A stretch of 64,000 bases of DNA from Streptomyces puniciscabiei (GTDB taxonomy: Bacteria > Actinomycetota > Actinomycetes > Streptomycetales > Streptomycetaceae): positions 2,308,501-2,372,500 of the forward strand of contig NZ_VFNX01000001.1 in assembly GCF_006715785.1 (NCBI RefSeq), written 5' to 3'. This document shows positions 36,463 to 46,804 of this stretch, in pieces (the first letter of the stretch is position 1; every line of letters starts with the position of its first letter). The position numbers and the translations under genes are program-made. The notes below the pieces were generated by a model. The model saw only the letters and a program-made list of their open reading frames with translations, ran no database searches and was not told the DNA's origin.

Positions 36463-37125
36463 TTACTGCTCGTCCTTCTCACGCTTGAGGGCTTCCAGCG
36501 CCCGCTGCGTGACCTCGTCCACGGGGCCCAGGGAGGAGATCGTCACGACCAGGCCCTGCGCCTTGTAGTAGTCGATGATCGGCTCGGTCTGCGTGTGGTA
36601 GACCTCCAGCCGCTTGCGGACGGTGTCCTCGGAGTCGTCGTCGCGCTGGTACAGCTCACCGCCGCAGACGTCGCACACGCCCTCCTTCTTCGGCGGGCTG
36701 TACGTCACGTGGAAGACGTGCGAGGGCTCGTTGCGGCAGATGCGCCGGCCGGCGATCCGCTTGACGACCTCTTCCTCCGGGACCTCCAGGTCCAGGACGG
36801 CGTCAAGCTTGAAGTCCTCGGTCTCCAGCAGCTCGTCCAGCGCCTCGGCCTGCTGCACATTGCGCGGGAAGCCGTCCAGCAGGAAGCCGCCCTCGGCGTC
36901 CTTCTGCTCCATGCGGTCCTTGGCCATCGCGATGGTGACCTCGTCCGGGACAAGGTTGCCCGCGGCCATGTAGGACTTCGCGAGCTTGCCGAGCTCGGTC
37001 TCCTGGTTGATGTTGGCCCGGAACAGGTCGCCCGTGGAGATGTGCGGGATGGCCAGCTCCTTGGCGAGCCGGACGGCCTGCGTTCCCTTACCGGCACCCG
37101 GCGGCCCGACGAGGACGATACGCAT
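36463..37125 (-). CDS. adk: Adenylate kinase
   Basis: 220 residues. It equilibrates AMP and ATP with ADP. P-loop VGPPGAGKGTQAVRLA, then HISTGDLFRA and DGFPRNVQQAEAL. The LID domain has a metal-site pattern Cys-His-Cys-Cys (ICRNEPSHVF and GVCDVCGGELYQRDDD). The ATG shares one base with the secY stop, so the two are translationally coupled. Confidence 0.97.
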   Translation of the reverse strand: MRIVLVGPPGAGKGTQAVRLAKELAIPHISTGDLFRANINQETELGKLAKSYMAAGNLVPDEVTIAMAKDRMEQKDAEGGFLLDGFPRNVQQAEALDELLETEDFKLDAVLDLEVPEEEVVKRIAGRRICRNEPSHVFHVTYSPPKKEGVCDVCGGELYQRDDDSEDTVRKRLEVYHTQTEPIIDYYKAQGLVVTISSLGPVDEVTQRALEALKREKDEQ

Positions 37126-38438
37126 CAGCGGAGGAACCCTTCGTAATTGCGCTGCTGGAGCTGGCTCTCGATCTGCTTCACCGTCTCGAGACCGACACCC
37201 ACGATGATCAGGATGCTGGTTCCACCGAACGGGAAGTTGTTCGTCGCCCCGAACCCGACCAACGCCATTGTTGGCACGAGAGCAATCAGACCCAGATACA
37301 GCGAACCCGGCCAGGTGATCCGGTTGAGCACGTAGCTGAGGTACTCAGCGGTCGGTCGGCCAGCCCGGATGCCCGGGATGAAGCCACCATACTTCTTCAT
37401 GTTGTCGGCGACTTCCTCGGGGTTGAAGGAGATCGCCACGTAGAAGAACGCGAAGAAAACGATGAGCAAGAAGTACAGAGTGATGTAAATCGGGTGATCG
37501 CCCTTGGTGAGGTTCTGCTCGACCCAGGTCTTCCAGCCCGACTTGCCCCCCGCGAACTGCGCCACGAGCGCCGGGATGTAGAGCAGCGAGGAGGCGAAGA
37601 TGACCGGAATCACACCCGCCTGGTTCACCTTGAGCGGGATGTACGTGGACGTACCACCGTAGGAACGGCGGCCGATCATGCGCTTCGCGTACTGCACCGG
37701 GATGCGGCGCTGGGCCTGCTCGACGAAGACGACGAGCGCGACCATGACCAGGCCGACCAGGATGACGGTGCCGAACTCGATCCAGCCGCCGGCCAGGGTG
37801 CCCTGCTTCTTGATGGCCCACAGCGCGGACGGGAAGGTCGCGGCGATCGAGATGAACATCAGGATCGACATGCCGTTGCCGATGCCGCGGTCGGTGATCA
37901 GCTCACCGAGCCACATCACGACACACGTACCGGCGGTCATGCAGACGACCATCGTGATCGTCGTGAAGATCGCCTGGTCCGGGACGATGCTCGTGGCGAC
38001 CGAGCAGCCGTTGAACAGCCGGCCGGTGCGGGCGGTGGCGACCAGGCCGGTGCCCTGCAGGATGGCGAGGGCCACCGTCAGGTAACGGGTGTACTGCGTG
38101 ATCTTCGCCGTACCGGCCTGGCCCTCCTTCTTGAGGGCTTCCAGGCGCGGGATGACCACGGTCAGCAGCTGAAGGATGATGCTGGCCGTGATGTACGGCA
38201 TGATGCCGAGCGCGAAGACCGTGATCTGCAGCAGCGCACCGCCGCTGAACATGTTCACGAGGCCGAACAGGCCCTGGTTGGCCCCGGCCTCGGTGACACA
38301 CTGCTGGACGGCCTTGTAGTTGACGCCGGGGATCGGAATGTGGGTACCGACCCGGTAGACCACGATGATGCCCAGCGTGAAGAGCAGCTTCTTGCGCAGG
38401 TCGGGCGTCCTGAACGCCCGGGCGAACGCGGTGAGCAC
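37125..38438 (-). CDS. secY: Protein translocase subunit SecY
   Basis: 437 residues with ten transmembrane helices; the channel of the Sec translocon. The N-terminus is AFARAFRTPDLRKKLLFTLG. The plug region follows IPIPGVN, and the cytoplasmic loop YAKRMIGRRSYGGTSTYIPL is the ribosome/SecA contact. The start is GTG. The gap to rplO (244 bp) carries a strong hairpin, so secY-adk-map may have separate control. Confidence 0.97.
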   Translation of the reverse strand: MLTAFARAFRTPDLRKKLLFTLGIIVVYRVGTHIPIPGVNYKAVQQCVTEAGANQGLFGLVNMFSGGALLQITVFALGIMPYITASIILQLLTVVIPRLEALKKEGQAGTAKITQYTRYLTVALAILQGTGLVATARTGRLFNGCSVATSIVPDQAIFTTITMVVCMTAGTCVVMWLGELITDRGIGNGMSILMFISIAATFPSALWAIKKQGTLAGGWIEFGTVILVGLVMVALVVFVEQAQRRIPVQYAKRMIGRRSYGGTSTYIPLKVNQAGVIPVIFASSLLYIPALVAQFAGGKSGWKTWVEQNLTKGDHPIYITLYFLLIVFFAFFYVAISFNPEEVADNMKKYGGFIPGIRAGRPTAEYLSYVLNRITWPGSLYLGLIALVPTMALVGFGATNNFPFGGTSILIIVGVGLETVKQIESQLQQRNYEGFLR

Positions 38439-38611
38439 GGTGCCTCCTGCGACCCCCGCGCAACTGCGTCAAGGGTGACGGTCTTGAGGTTCGACGGATA
38501 CAGACGAATTACTAACGGTCAACTGCCGCCCAGGGTGCCCCATGGGAAGCATCCATTGAAAGTAGGCAGTGCTGGCCACCTTACCGGCGAGAGCACCCCC
38601 CTTGGAACGAC

Positions 38612-38649
38612 CGACCGGGGATACCCCTTTTGTGGAGTATCCCCGGTCG
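38612..38649 (-). terminator. Hairpin between rplO and secY
   Basis: A perfect 13-bp stem, CGACCGGGGATAC against GTATCCCCGGTCG, with a 12-base loop, 34 bases after the rplO stop. No T-run follows on the minus strand, so it may attenuate rather than fully stop transcription into secY, or stabilise the upstream mRNA. Confidence 0.65.
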
Positions 38650-38682
38650 GGATCGTTCACGTCATCGAGGGACCTGAGGAAC

Positions 38683-39138
38683 TCAGACCAGCTCGGTGAC
38701 CGTACCGCCGGCGGCGGTGATCTTCTCCTTGGCGGAGCCGGAGACGGCGTCGACCGTCACCTGCAGCGCCACGGAGACCTCGCCCTGGCCCAGGACCTTG
38801 ACGAGGCTGTTCTTGCGAACGGCACCCTTGGCCACCAGACCCTCGACGGTGACCTCGCCACCCTCGGGGTAGAGCGCGGCCAGCTTGTCGAGGTTCACGA
38901 CCTGGTACTCGGTCTTGAACGGGTTCTTGAAGCCCTTCAGCTTCGGGAGGCGCATGTGGAGCGGCATCTGGCCACCCTCGAAGCGCTCCGGAACCTGGTA
39001 GCGGGCCTTGGTGCCCTTGGTACCACGACCGGCCGTCTTACCCTTCGACGCCTCACCACGACCCACACGGGTCTTGGCGGTCTTGGCGCCGGGGGCCGGA
39101 CGGAGGTTGTGGATCTTCAGCGGGTTCTGCTCCGCCAT
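38683..39138 (-). CDS. rplO: 50S ribosomal protein L15
   Basis: 151 residues. The N-terminal basic extension ([30 protein letters not shown]) threads into 23S rRNA and the C-terminal domain is compact. It is the last gene before the rplO-secY hairpin and sits three bases after rpmD. Confidence 0.97.
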   Translation of the reverse strand: MAEQNPLKIHNLRPAPGAKTAKTRVGRGEASKGKTAGRGTKGTKARYQVPERFEGGQMPLHMRLPKLKGFKNPFKTEYQVVNLDKLAALYPEGGEVTVEGLVAKGAVRKNSLVKVLGQGEVSVALQVTVDAVSGSAKEKITAAGGTVTELV

Positions 39139-39140
39139 GA

Positions 39141-39323
39141 TCAGTCGACCTCCTCGACCGTCACGAGGTGGCGGACGGTGTGCACCATGCCGCGGAACTC
39201 GGGGCGGTCCTCCTTGACGACCACGGTGTTGATCCCCTTGAGACCAAGCGACCGCAGGGTGTCACGGTGGTTCTGCTTGCTGCCGATGTAGGACTTGACC
39301 TGCGTGATCTTGAGCTGCGCCAT
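39141..39323 (-). CDS. rpmD: 50S ribosomal protein L30
   Basis: 60 residues ([20 protein letters not shown]...[15 protein letters not shown]). Small ferredoxin-like protein of the large subunit. It is tightly packed between rpsE and rplO with 2-base gaps. The ATG at 39323 gives the usual length. Confidence 0.97.
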   Translation of the reverse strand: MAQLKITQVKSYIGSKQNHRDTLRSLGLKGINTVVVKEDRPEFRGMVHTVRHLVTVEEVD

Positions 39324-39325
39324 GA

Positions 39326-39931
39326 TTACGCACCCGCCCCGGCACGCGCACGAAGGAGAGCCGCGGGAGCGACGTCCTCGAGCGGCAGACCACGGCGGGC
39401 CGCGATCTCCTCGGGACGCTGCAGGCCCTTGAGGGCCTCCACGGTCGCGTGCACGATGTTGATGGCGTTGTCGGAGCCGAGCGACTTCGACAGCACGTCG
39501 TGGATACCGGCGCACTCGAGCACGGCGCGCACCGGACCACCGGCGATAACACCGGTACCGGGGGACGCGGGCTTGAGCAGCACGACGCCGGCAGCCTTCT
39601 CACCCTGGATCGGGTGCGGGATGGTGCCCTGGATCCGGGGGACCTTGAAGAAGTGCTTCTTGGCCTCCTCAACGCCCTTGGCGATGGCGGCCGGCACCTC
39701 CTTGGCCTTGCCGTATCCGACACCCACGGTGCCGTCACCGTCGCCCACCACGACCAGCGCGGTGAAGCTGAAGCGACGACCACCCTTCACAACCTTGGCG
39801 ACGCGGTTGATCGCGACGACGCGCTCAACGTACGCGGTCTTCTCGGCGGCAGCAGCGCCGCCGTCACGGCCCTTCCGGTCCCGCCGCTCGCCGCCACCGG
39901 CACCGCTTCCGCGGCGCTGGGGTCCAGCCAT
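39326..39931 (-). CDS. rpsE: 30S ribosomal protein S5
   Basis: 201 residues. The S5 double-stranded-RNA-binding-like domain ([40 protein letters not shown]) and the S5 C-terminal fold ([20 protein letters not shown]) are complete. Gly/Arg-rich N-terminal and Ala/Arg C-terminal extensions are typical of streptomycetes. It takes part in decoding accuracy. Confidence 0.97.
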   Translation of the reverse strand: MAGPQRRGSGAGGGERRDRKGRDGGAAAAEKTAYVERVVAINRVAKVVKGGRRFSFTALVVVGDGDGTVGVGYGKAKEVPAAIAKGVEEAKKHFFKVPRIQGTIPHPIQGEKAAGVVLLKPASPGTGVIAGGPVRAVLECAGIHDVLSKSLGSDNAINIVHATVEALKGLQRPEEIAARRGLPLEDVAPAALLRARAGAGA

Positions 39932-39967
39932 TGGATTACCTCTCTCTTTCCGCTAGCTACAAGCGGC

Positions 39968-40351
39968 TCAGAACTTGAGCCCGGCCTCGCGGGCGGCGTC
40001 CGCCAGGGCGGCGATGCGCCCGGCGTACTGGTTGCCACCACGGTCGAACACCACGGCCTCGACACCGGCGGCCTTGGCACGCTCGGCGACCAGGGCACCG
40101 ACCTGCTTGGCCTGCGCGGACTTGTCGGCCTCGCCACCACGGATCGACGCGTCCAGGGTGGACGCCGACGCCAGCGTGTGGCCCTTCAGGTCGTCGATCA
40201 CCTGCGCCACGATGTGGCGGTTGGAGCGGGTCACGACCAGACGGGGACGCTCCGCCGTACCGGAGATCCGCTTGCGGATCCGGATGTGACGGCGCTTGAT
40301 CGCGGCGCGCTTGTAGGCGTCGCCCTTGAGGATCTTCTGCCCGTATGCCAT
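39968..40351 (-). CDS. rplR: 50S ribosomal protein L18
   Basis: 127 residues; binds 5S rRNA. Blocks include [20 protein letters not shown] and the C-terminal [20 protein letters not shown] and AREAGLKF. It is three bases after rplF. Confidence 0.97.
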   Translation of the reverse strand: MAYGQKILKGDAYKRAAIKRRHIRIRKRISGTAERPRLVVTRSNRHIVAQVIDDLKGHTLASASTLDASIRGGEADKSAQAKQVGALVAERAKAAGVEAVVFDRGGNQYAGRIAALADAAREAGLKF

Positions 40352-40354
40352 GGC

Positions 40355-40894
40355 TTACTTACCCGCCTTTCCGACCTTGCGGCGGATGACTTCGCCCTCG
40401 TACTTGACGCCCTTGGCCTTGTACGGGTCGGGCTTGCGCAGCTTGCGGATGTTGGCCGCAACCTCGCCGACCTTCTGCTTGTCGATGCCCTCGACCGAGA
40501 AACGGGTCGGGGACTCCACCTTGAAGGTGATGCCCTCGGGGGCCTCGACGAGGATCGGGTGGCTGTAACCGAGAGCGAACTCCAGGTTCGAACCCTTGGC
40601 GGTCACTCGGTAACCGACACCGCTGATCTCGAGCTTCTTCACGTAACCCTGGGTCACGCCGGTGATCATGTTCGCCACCAGCGTGCGGGAGAGGCCGTGC
40701 AGGGCCTTGCTCTGACGCTCGTCGTTCGGGCGGGTCACCTGCAGGGTGCCGTCCTCGCCCTTAGCGATGTCGATCGGAGCCGCGACGGTGTGGGACAACG
40801 AGCCCTTGGGGCCCTTGACCGAGACCGTACGGCCGTCGATGGTGACGTCCACGCCGGCGGGAACCGCGATGGGGAGCTTGCCGATGCGCGACAT
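40355..40894 (-). CDS. rplF: 50S ribosomal protein L6
   Basis: 179 residues, two tandem homologous domains ([40 protein letters not shown]). The C-terminal signature [22 protein letters not shown] is intact. It lies at the factor-binding side of the large subunit. Confidence 0.97.
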   Translation of the reverse strand: MSRIGKLPIAVPAGVDVTIDGRTVSVKGPKGSLSHTVAAPIDIAKGEDGTLQVTRPNDERQSKALHGLSRTLVANMITGVTQGYVKKLEISGVGYRVTAKGSNLEFALGYSHPILVEAPEGITFKVESPTRFSVEGIDKQKVGEVAANIRKLRKPDPYKAKGVKYEGEVIRRKVGKAGK

Positions 40895-40918
40895 AGCTGT
40901 TTCCTCCGTTCCCTTCTG

Positions 40919-41317
40919 CTACCAGACGTAGGCGAGGACTTCCCCACCCACGCCCTTCTTGCCGGCCTGCTTGTCGGTGAGGAGCCCGTGCGACGTGGAG
41001 ATGATCGCCACGCCGAGGCCGCCCAGCACCTTCGGCAGGTTGGTGGACTTCGCGTACACCCGGAGACCGGGCTTGGAGATCCGCTTGATGCCCGCGATGG
41101 AGCGCTCACGGTTCGGGCCGAACTTCAGCTCGAGGACGAGGTTCTTGCCGACCTCGGCGTCCTCGACACGCCAGCCCGTGATGAAGCCCTCCTGCTGGAG
41201 GATCTCCGCGATGTGAGACTTGATCTTGGAGTGCGGCATCGACACCGAGTCGTGGTACGCCGAGTTCGCGTTCCGCAGACGCGTCAGCATGTCTGCGATC
41301 GGATCAGTCATGGTCAT
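40919..41317 (-). CDS. rpsH: 30S ribosomal protein S8
   Basis: 132 residues ([21 protein letters not shown]-terminal [20 protein letters not shown] and GGEVLAYVW). Binds the central domain of 16S rRNA and in E. coli represses the spc operon. Starts at 41317 (MTMTDP) or 41311 are both possible. The 214-bp gap to rpsZ is unusually long inside this operon and contains a hairpin. Confidence 0.97.
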   Translation of the reverse strand: MTMTDPIADMLTRLRNANSAYHDSVSMPHSKIKSHIAEILQQEGFITGWRVEDAEVGKNLVLELKFGPNRERSIAGIKRISKPGLRVYAKSTNLPKVLGGLGVAIISTSHGLLTDKQAGKKGVGGEVLAYVW

Positions 41318-41433
41318 GAATTGGCCTGTGGCCTTTCTCGCCGGGGTTTCCTATATGCGCCATCCCTCTCCCCGTACTTCTGCAGACGGGACGGGTGCGG
41401 TGCGGGGACCTACGGCGTAGTAAGTCGTACGGG

Positions 41434-41485
41434 CGGCAGAGGCCCAACCCTCCTAGCCTAAGGCATGTGAAGGAGGGCCCCTGCC
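41434..41485 (-). other. Hairpin in the rpsZ-rpsH gap
   Basis: GGCAGAGGCCC/CCCTCCT on the left can pair with AGGAGGGCCCCTGCC on the right with small bulges, enclosing CCTAAGGC. It lies between rpsZ and rpsH, where other spc genes are only a few bases apart. It could be a processing site or attenuator. Confidence 0.45.
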
Positions 41486-41531
41486 GTTCCGGTTGCTTAC
41501 CGAGAGGTCCAGGAATCCCTAAAAGTCGGGA

Positions 41532-41717
41532 TTACCAGGAGCTCTTGGTCACGCCCGGCAGCTCGCCACGGTGAGCCATCTCACGAAGGCACACGCGGCA
41601 CAGGCCGAACTTGCGGTACACGGAGTGCGGACGGCCGCAGCGCTGGCAGCGGGTGTAGCCACGCACACCGAACTTGGGCTTGCGAGCAGCCTTAGCGATC
41701 AGAGCCTTCTTCGCCAT
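41532..41717 (-). CDS. rpsZ: 30S ribosomal protein S14 type Z (zinc form)
   Basis: 61 residues from ATG 41717. The zinc ribbon [20 protein letters not shown] has both CxxC pairs, so this is the C+ form. Streptomycetes usually carry a Zur-controlled cysteine-free paralogue elsewhere, not seen in this window. It is six bases from rplE. Confidence 0.97.
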   Translation of the reverse strand: MAKKALIAKAARKPKFGVRGYTRCQRCGRPHSVYRKFGLCRVCLREMAHRGELPGVTKSSW

Positions 41718-41722
41718 CTCGC

Positions 41723-42280
41723 TCACGCCTCCTTGAACGGGAAGCCGAGGTGACGAAGGAGCGCGCGGCCCTCAGCGTCGTTGGTCGCCGTGGTGACCAC
41801 GGTGATGTCCATACCCCGGACGCGGTCGATCTTGTCCTGGTCGATCTCGTGGAACATGACCTGCTCCGTGAGACCGAAGGTGTAGTTGCCACGGCCGTCG
41901 AACTGCTTGGGGGACAGGCCGCGGAAGTCGCGGATGCGCGGCAGCGCGAGCGACAGGGTGCGGTCCAGGAACTCCCACATGCGGTCGCCACGGAGCGTGA
42001 CGTGGGCACCGATCGGCTGGCCCTCACGCAGCTTGAACTGCGCGATGGACTTGCGGGCCTTGGTGACGGCCGGCTTCTGACCGGTGATCGTGGTGAGGTC
42101 GCGGATGGCGCCCTCGATCAGCTTGGAGTCGCGGGCGGCGTCGCCCACACCCATGTTGACCACGATCTTGACGAGGCCGGGAACCTGCATGACGTTCTCG
42201 TACTTGAACTCGTCACGCAGCTTGCCCGCGATCTCCTCGCGGTACTTCTGCTTCAGACGCGGAGTGGTGGTGGTAGCCAT
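41723..42280 (-). CDS. rplE: 50S ribosomal protein L5
   Basis: 185 residues, 5S rRNA-binding protein. Blocks are [40 protein letters not shown] and [20 protein letters not shown]. The ATG shares one base with the rplX stop. Confidence 0.97.
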   Translation of the reverse strand: MATTTTPRLKQKYREEIAGKLRDEFKYENVMQVPGLVKIVVNMGVGDAARDSKLIEGAIRDLTTITGQKPAVTKARKSIAQFKLREGQPIGAHVTLRGDRMWEFLDRTLSLALPRIRDFRGLSPKQFDGRGNYTFGLTEQVMFHEIDQDKIDRVRGMDITVVTTATNDAEGRALLRHLGFPFKEA

Positions 42281-42603
42281 CAGATGTCCTCACCCGTCCG
42301 CTTGGCAACGCGGATCTTGTTGCCCTCTTCGTCGAAGCGGTAACCGACACGCGTGACGACCTTCTGCCCGTCCTTCTCAACGACCAGCTGGACGTTGGAG
42401 ACGTGGATCGGCGCCTCGGTCGTGACGATGCCGCCGGCCTGGGAACCGCGAGCGGTCGGACCGGCCTTGGTGTGCTTCTTGACCCGGTTGACACCCTCGA
42501 CCAGGACACGCTCCTCGCGCGGGTAAGCGGCAATGACCTTGCCCTGCTTGCCCTTGTCCTTGCCGGTGATGACCTGGACCAGGTCGCCCTTCTTGATCTT
42601 CAT
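42280..42603 (-). CDS. rplX: 50S ribosomal protein L24
   Basis: 107 residues. The KOW motif [20 protein letters not shown] at the start initiates large-subunit assembly. [20 protein letters not shown] is the conserved middle. It is two bases after rplN and overlaps rplE by one. Confidence 0.97.
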   Translation of the reverse strand: MKIKKGDLVQVITGKDKGKQGKVIAAYPREERVLVEGVNRVKKHTKAGPTARGSQAGGIVTTEAPIHVSNVQLVVEKDGQKVVTRVGYRFDEEGNKIRVAKRTGEDI

Positions 42604-42605
42604 GC

Positions 42606-42974
42606 TTACAGCACCTCCGGCGCGAGCGAGATGATCTTCATGAACTTCTTCTCGCGCAGCTCACGGCCGACGGGGCCGAAGATACGGGTGCCGCGAGGGT
42701 CGCCGTCGTTCTTCAGAATGACGGCGGCGTTCTCGTCGAAGCGGATGTACGAGCCGTCCGGACGGCGGCGCTCCTTGACGGTGCGAACGATGACCGCCTT
42801 GACGACGTCACCCTTCTTCACGTTGCCACCGGGGATCGCGTCCTTGACGGTGGCGACGATGACGTCACCGATGCCCGCGTAGCGGCGACCGGAGCCACCG
42901 AGCACACGGATGCAAAGGATCTCCTTCGCACCAGTGTTGTCGGCGACACGCAGTCGCGACTCCTGCTGGATCAC
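42606..42974 (-). CDS. rplN: 50S ribosomal protein L14
   Basis: 122 residues, the constant family length. [20 protein letters not shown] opens it, and the end is [15 protein letters not shown]. It forms intersubunit bridges and the RsfS binding site. It begins the spc part after a double hairpin. Confidence 0.97.
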   Translation of the reverse strand: MIQQESRLRVADNTGAKEILCIRVLGGSGRRYAGIGDVIVATVKDAIPGGNVKKGDVVKAVIVRTVKERRRPDGSYIRFDENAAVILKNDGDPRGTRIFGPVGRELREKKFMKIISLAPEVL

Positions 42975-43002
42975 GTCTATCTCCTGATCGTCTGCCGGTT
43001 CC

Positions 43003-43068
43003 CCGGGGGCCGTCTCTCAACGGCCCCCGGAGCCTGGCGGAACTGACCTGCGGGGTTTGCCCCGCAGG
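43003..43068 (-). terminator. Tandem hairpins between rpsQ and rplN
   Basis: Two perfect hairpins lie in the 96-bp gap. The first is CCGGGGGCCGT/ACGGCCCCCGG (43003-43030, six-base loop) and the second CCTGCGGGG/CCCCGCAGG (43047-43068, four-base loop). On the minus strand the second begins two bases after the rpsQ stop. They mark the S10/spc boundary and probably act as an attenuator or partial terminator. Confidence 0.7.
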
Positions 43069-43070
43069 AA

Positions 43071-43358
43071 TTACTTGGCCTTCTCGAGGATCTCGACGAC
43101 GCGCCAGCGCTTCGTCGCGGACAGCGGCCGGGTCTCCATCAGGAGGACGCGGTCGCCGACACCCGCGGCGTTCTGCTCGTCGTGCGCCTTGAGCTTGTTG
43201 GTACGGCGGATGACCTTGCCGTACAGCGCGTGCTTGACGCGGTCCTCGACGGCGACGACGACGGTCTTGTCCATCTTGTCGCTGACGACGAGGCCCTCAC
43301 GGGTCTTGCGGAAACCGCGCGCCTCAGTGTTCTGCTCAGTCACGTTCTTCTCGCTCAT
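43071..43358 (-). CDS. rpsQ: 30S ribosomal protein S17
   Basis: 95 residues, OB-fold primary binder of 16S r[23 protein letters not shown] and [20 protein letters not shown] are family blocks. The ATG overlaps the rpmC stop by one base. Confidence 0.97.
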   Translation of the reverse strand: MSEKNVTEQNTEARGFRKTREGLVVSDKMDKTVVVAVEDRVKHALYGKVIRRTNKLKAHDEQNAAGVGDRVLLMETRPLSATKRWRVVEILEKAK

Positions 43359-43582
43359 CAGGCGTTCTCCACCGTCTCGATGCCGAGCTCACGCTCACGC
43401 ATGAGGGTGTAGATCCGGGCGATGTCCTTGCGGACCGCCTTGAGACGGCCGTGGTTCTCGAGCTGGCCCGTCGCCGCCTGGAAGCGGAGGTTGAACAGCT
43501 CTTCCTTGGCCTCGCGGAGCTTCGCCAGAAGCTCCTCGTTGCCCAGCTCGCGCAGCTCGGACGCCTTGGTACCGGCCGACAT
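43358..43582 (-). CDS. rpmC: 50S ribosomal protein L29
   Basis: 74 residues from ATG 43582 (a GTG one codon upstream is possible). [20 protein letters not shown] and [20 protein letters not shown] are typical two-helix L29. Lies at the tunnel exit where the signal recognition particle and trigger factor dock. Overlaps its neighbours by one base on each side. Confidence 0.97.
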   Translation of the reverse strand: MSAGTKASELRELGNEELLAKLREAKEELFNLRFQAATGQLENHGRLKAVRKDIARIYTLMRERELGIETVENA

Positions 43583-44001
43583 CACGCTTCACCTGCCTCG
43601 CGCTTGACGATCCGGCACTTCATCGGCAGCTTGTGGGCCGCACGGGTCAGCGCCTCACGGGCGATCTTCTCGTTGGGGTACGACAGCTCGAACATCACAC
43701 GTCCGGGCTTGACGTTCGCGATCCACCACTCCGGCGAACCCTTACCGGAACCCATGCGGGTCTCGGCAGGCTTCTTGGTGAGGGGACGGTCCGGGTAGAT
43801 GTTGATCCAGACCTTGCCGCCACGCTTGATGTGACGGGTCATCGCGATACGGGCCGCCTCGATCTGGCGGTTCGTGACGTAGGCCGGGGTCAGCGCCTGG
43901 ATGCCGTACTCGCCGAACGCAACCTGCGTGCCACCCTTGGACATACCGTTGCGCTTCGGGTGGTGCTGCTTGCGGTGCTTGACCCTACGGGGGATCAGCA
44001 T
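43582..44001 (-). CDS. rplP: 50S ribosomal protein L16
   Basis: 139 residues ([60 protein letters not shown]). It organises the A-site region of 23S rRNA. rpsC ends five bases upstream. Confidence 0.97.
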   Translation of the reverse strand: MLIPRRVKHRKQHHPKRNGMSKGGTQVAFGEYGIQALTPAYVTNRQIEAARIAMTRHIKRGGKVWINIYPDRPLTKKPAETRMGSGKGSPEWWIANVKPGRVMFELSYPNEKIAREALTRAAHKLPMKCRIVKREAGEA

Positions 44002-44006
44002 GTCGG

Positions 44007-44825
44007 TCAGGCCTCCGTTCCGGTGCTCTCAGCCGGAGCGGCGGGGGCCTCGGCCTTGGGGGCCTCGGCGCCGGCAGCCTGCTGCGGCTTGCGACCGCGC
44101 CGCTCGCCACCGCGGCCACCACGGGCCGGGCGGTCGGCGCCACCGCGGGCCGGGCGGTTACCCGCACGGGCGGCAGCGTTCTCGGCGCGGACCTCGGCGA
44201 TGTTCTTGACGTCGCCCTTGTAGATCCAGACCTTCACACCGATGCGGCCGAAGGTCGTCTTGGCCTCGAAGAAGCCGTAGTCCACGTTCGCACGGAGCGT
44301 GTGCAGGGGCACACGGCCCTCGCGGTAGAACTCCGAGCGGGACATCTCGGCGCCGCCGAGGCGGCCACCGCACTGGATCTTGATGCCCTTGGCGCCGGCC
44401 TTCATCGCCGACTGCATGCTCTTGCGCATGGCACGGCGGAAGGAGACGCGGGAGGAGAGCTGCTCGGCGACGGCCTGGGCAACCAGCTGAGCGTCGGTCT
44501 CGGGGTTCTTGACCTCGAGGATGTTCAGCTGGACCTGCTTGCCCGTGAGCTTCTCGAGGTCGCCGCGGATGCGGTCGGCCTCGGCGCCACGGCGGCCGAT
44601 GACGATGCCCGGACGAGCGGTGTGGATGTCCACACGCACGCGGTCACGGGTGCGCTCGATCTCCACCTTCGAGATGCCGGCGCGCTCCATGCCGGACGTC
44701 ATCATCCGACGGATGGCGACGTCTTCCTTGACGTAGTCCTTGTACAGCTTGTCGGCGTACCACCGGGACTTGAAGTCCGTGGTGACACCGAGCCGGAACC
44801 CATGCGGGTTAACCTTCTGGCCCAT
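44007..44825 (-). CDS. rpsC: 30S ribosomal protein S3
   Basis: 272 residues. The KH domain ([20 protein letters not shown]) and C-terminal S3 domain ([20 protein letters not shown]) are complete. A long Ala/Arg/Gly/Pro tail from about residue 218 ([20 protein letters not shown]) is a streptomycete feature with no known role. S3 is part of the mRNA entry helicase. Confidence 0.97.
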   Translation of the reverse strand: MGQKVNPHGFRLGVTTDFKSRWYADKLYKDYVKEDVAIRRMMTSGMERAGISKVEIERTRDRVRVDIHTARPGIVIGRRGAEADRIRGDLEKLTGKQVQLNILEVKNPETDAQLVAQAVAEQLSSRVSFRRAMRKSMQSAMKAGAKGIKIQCGGRLGGAEMSRSEFYREGRVPLHTLRANVDYGFFEAKTTFGRIGVKVWIYKGDVKNIAEVRAENAAARAGNRPARGGADRPARGGRGGERRGRKPQQAAGAEAPKAEAPAAPAESTGTEA

Positions 44826-45172
44826 TACCGGGTTCCTTCCTTGCTGCTGACGACCACGGTGATGTGGCTGGTCCGCTTGCGGATCCGGTAGGCACGGCCC
44901 TGGGCGCGCGGCCGGAACCGCTTCAGGGTCGGGCCCTCGTCGACGTACGCCTCGGAGATGTAGAGGCTGTCGGCGTCGGTGTGGTCGTAGTTGTGCGCGG
45001 CGTTGGCGATGGCGCTGTCGAGCACCTTGCCGACCGGCACGGAGGCTGCCTGCGGAGCGAATCGCAGAACAGCCTGGGCCTCCGTGGCGTCCATGCCACG
45101 GATGAGGTCCACCACGCGGCGGGCCTTCATGGGCGTGACGCGGATGTACCGCGCCTGGGCCCTGGCTTCCAT
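44825..45172 (-). CDS. rplV: 50S ribosomal protein L22
   Basis: 115 residues. [20 protein letters not shown] opens it, and the tunnel-lining hairpin includes [20 protein letters not shown] (macrolide-contact region). It overlaps rpsC by one base. Confidence 0.97.
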   Translation of the reverse strand: MEARAQARYIRVTPMKARRVVDLIRGMDATEAQAVLRFAPQAASVPVGKVLDSAIANAAHNYDHTDADSLYISEAYVDEGPTLKRFRPRAQGRAYRIRKRTSHITVVVSSKEGTR

Positions 45173-45215
45173 GGTTGTCCCTTCAGTTACTTACGTGTCT
45201 GAATGCGATCCGCTG

Positions 45216-45497
45216 CTAGCGGCGCTTCGACTTCCGGTCTTCCTTGACGTGACCCCGGAAGGTGCGCGTCGGCGAGAACTCGCCGAGCTTGTGGCCGACC
45301 ATCGACTCGGTGACGAACACCGGGATGTGGGTCTTGCCGTTGTGCACCGCGATCGTGTGGCCGAGCATGGCCGGGACGATCATCGAGCGACGGGACCAGG
45401 TCTTGATGACGTTCTTGGTGCCCGCTTCGTTCTGGGCGTCCACCTTCTTGATCAGGTGGTCGTCGACGAAGGGCCCCTTCTTCAAGCTACGAGGCAT
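45216..45497 (-). CDS. rpsS: 30S ribosomal protein S19
   Basis: 93 residues ([60 protein letters not shown]). Head protein that contacts tRNA and the B1a bridge. It lies 12 bases after rplB. Confidence 0.97.
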   Translation of the reverse strand: MPRSLKKGPFVDDHLIKKVDAQNEAGTKNVIKTWSRRSMIVPAMLGHTIAVHNGKTHIPVFVTESMVGHKLGEFSPTRTFRGHVKEDRKSKRR

Positions 45498-45509
45498 CTC
45501 AACCCGTCC

Positions 45510-46346
45510 TTAGCGCTTCTTGTTCGTCTTGCGGCGGCGGACGATGTACTTGTTCGACGCCTTCTTGGGCGAACGAGTACGGCCTTCCTTCTTGCCCCAC
45601 GGGGACACAGGGTGGCGACCACCGGAGGTCCGGCCCTCACCACCACCGTGCGGGTGGTCAACCGGGTTCATGACCACACCACGGACGGTCGGGCGAACGC
45701 CCAGCCACCGCTTGCGGCCCGCCTTGCCCCAGTTGATGTTGCTCTGCTCGGCGTTGCCGACCTCGCCGACGGTGGCGCGGCAGCGCACGTCGACCAGGCG
45801 GATCTCACCGGAGGGCATGCGCAGGTGGGCGTAGGCGCCCTCCTTCGCGAGCAGCTGCACGGAGGCGCCGGCGGAGCGGGCGAACTTGGCGCCGCCGCCC
45901 GGACGCAGCTCGATGGCGTGCAGGGTCGTACCGACCGGGATGTTGCGAATGGCCAGGTTGTTGCCCGGCTTGATGTCGGCCCCGGGACCGTTCTCGACGC
46001 GGTCGCCCTGGCTGAGGCCACGCGGCGCGAGGATGTAGCGCTTCTCGCCGTCCGCGTAGTGCAGGAGCGCGATGCGCGCGGTGCGGTTGGGGTCGTACTC
46101 GATGTGCGCGACCTTCGCCGGCACGCCGTCCTTGTCGTGACGACGGAAGTCGATCACTCGGTAGGCGCGCTTGTGTCCGCCACCCTGGTGGCGAACGGTC
46201 ACACGACCGGCGTTGTTACGGCCGCCCTTGCTGTGCAGGGGGCGGACCAGCGACTTCTCCGGCGTGGACCGCGTGACCTCGACGAAGTCGGCGACGCTGG
46301 CGCCACGACGGCCCGGCGTAGTCGGCTTGTACTTGCGGATTCCCAT
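45510..46346 (-). CDS. rplB: 50S ribosomal protein L2
   Basis: 278 residues. The peptidyl-transferase-proximal loop [20 protein letters not shown] contains the conserved His. The start [20 protein letters not shown] and the end [17 protein letters not shown] are typical. Confidence 0.97.
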   Translation of the reverse strand: MGIRKYKPTTPGRRGASVADFVEVTRSTPEKSLVRPLHSKGGRNNAGRVTVRHQGGGHKRAYRVIDFRRHDKDGVPAKVAHIEYDPNRTARIALLHYADGEKRYILAPRGLSQGDRVENGPGADIKPGNNLAIRNIPVGTTLHAIELRPGGGAKFARSAGASVQLLAKEGAYAHLRMPSGEIRLVDVRCRATVGEVGNAEQSNINWGKAGRKRWLGVRPTVRGVVMNPVDHPHGGGEGRTSGGRHPVSPWGKKEGRTRSPKKASNKYIVRRRKTNKKR

Positions 46347-46384
46347 TTCTCAGTCCTCGTCCGATATCGGACGATCCGACCCGC

Positions 46385-46804
46385 TTACGCGGTCGGACCG
46401 CCGAAGATGTCGATACGGTCGCCCTCGGCGAGGGTCACGATCGCGCGCTTGGTCGCGGCACGCTGGCCGAAACCGGTGCGGGTCCGCTTGCGCTTGCCCT
46501 GGCGGTTGATCGTGTTGACCCCGGTGACCTTGACGTCGAAGACCGCCTGGACGGCCTGCTTGATCTGGGTCTTGTTGGCGCCCGGGGCGACGACGAACGT
46601 GTACTTGTTCTCGTCGAGGAGCGCGTAGCTCTTCTCGGAGACGACCGGCTTGAGCAGCACGTCACGGGGGTCCGTGAAGGACTTGCTCAGCGGAGTCTCG
46701 ACGGTGTTCTTGCCCTCGGCGGCGTGACGGCGCGCCTTGGCGACGCGCGCGGCCTTGGCGGCCTTGGCGGCCTTCGAGGCGATAGCGGGGTGACGGATGG
46801 CCAT
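46385..46804 (-). CDS. rplW: 50S ribosomal protein L23
   Basis: 139 residues. The L23 core ([40 protein letters not shown]) is preceded by a 40-residue Ala/Lys-rich extension not found in E. coli but usual in streptomycetes. Docks SRP and trigger factor at the exit. The ATG overlaps the rplD stop. Confidence 0.96.
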   Translation of the reverse strand: MAIRHPAIASKAAKAAKAARVAKARRHAAEGKNTVETPLSKSFTDPRDVLLKPVVSEKSYALLDENKYTFVVAPGANKTQIKQAVQAVFDVKVTGVNTINRQGKRKRTRTGFGQRAATKRAIVTLAEGDRIDIFGGPTA

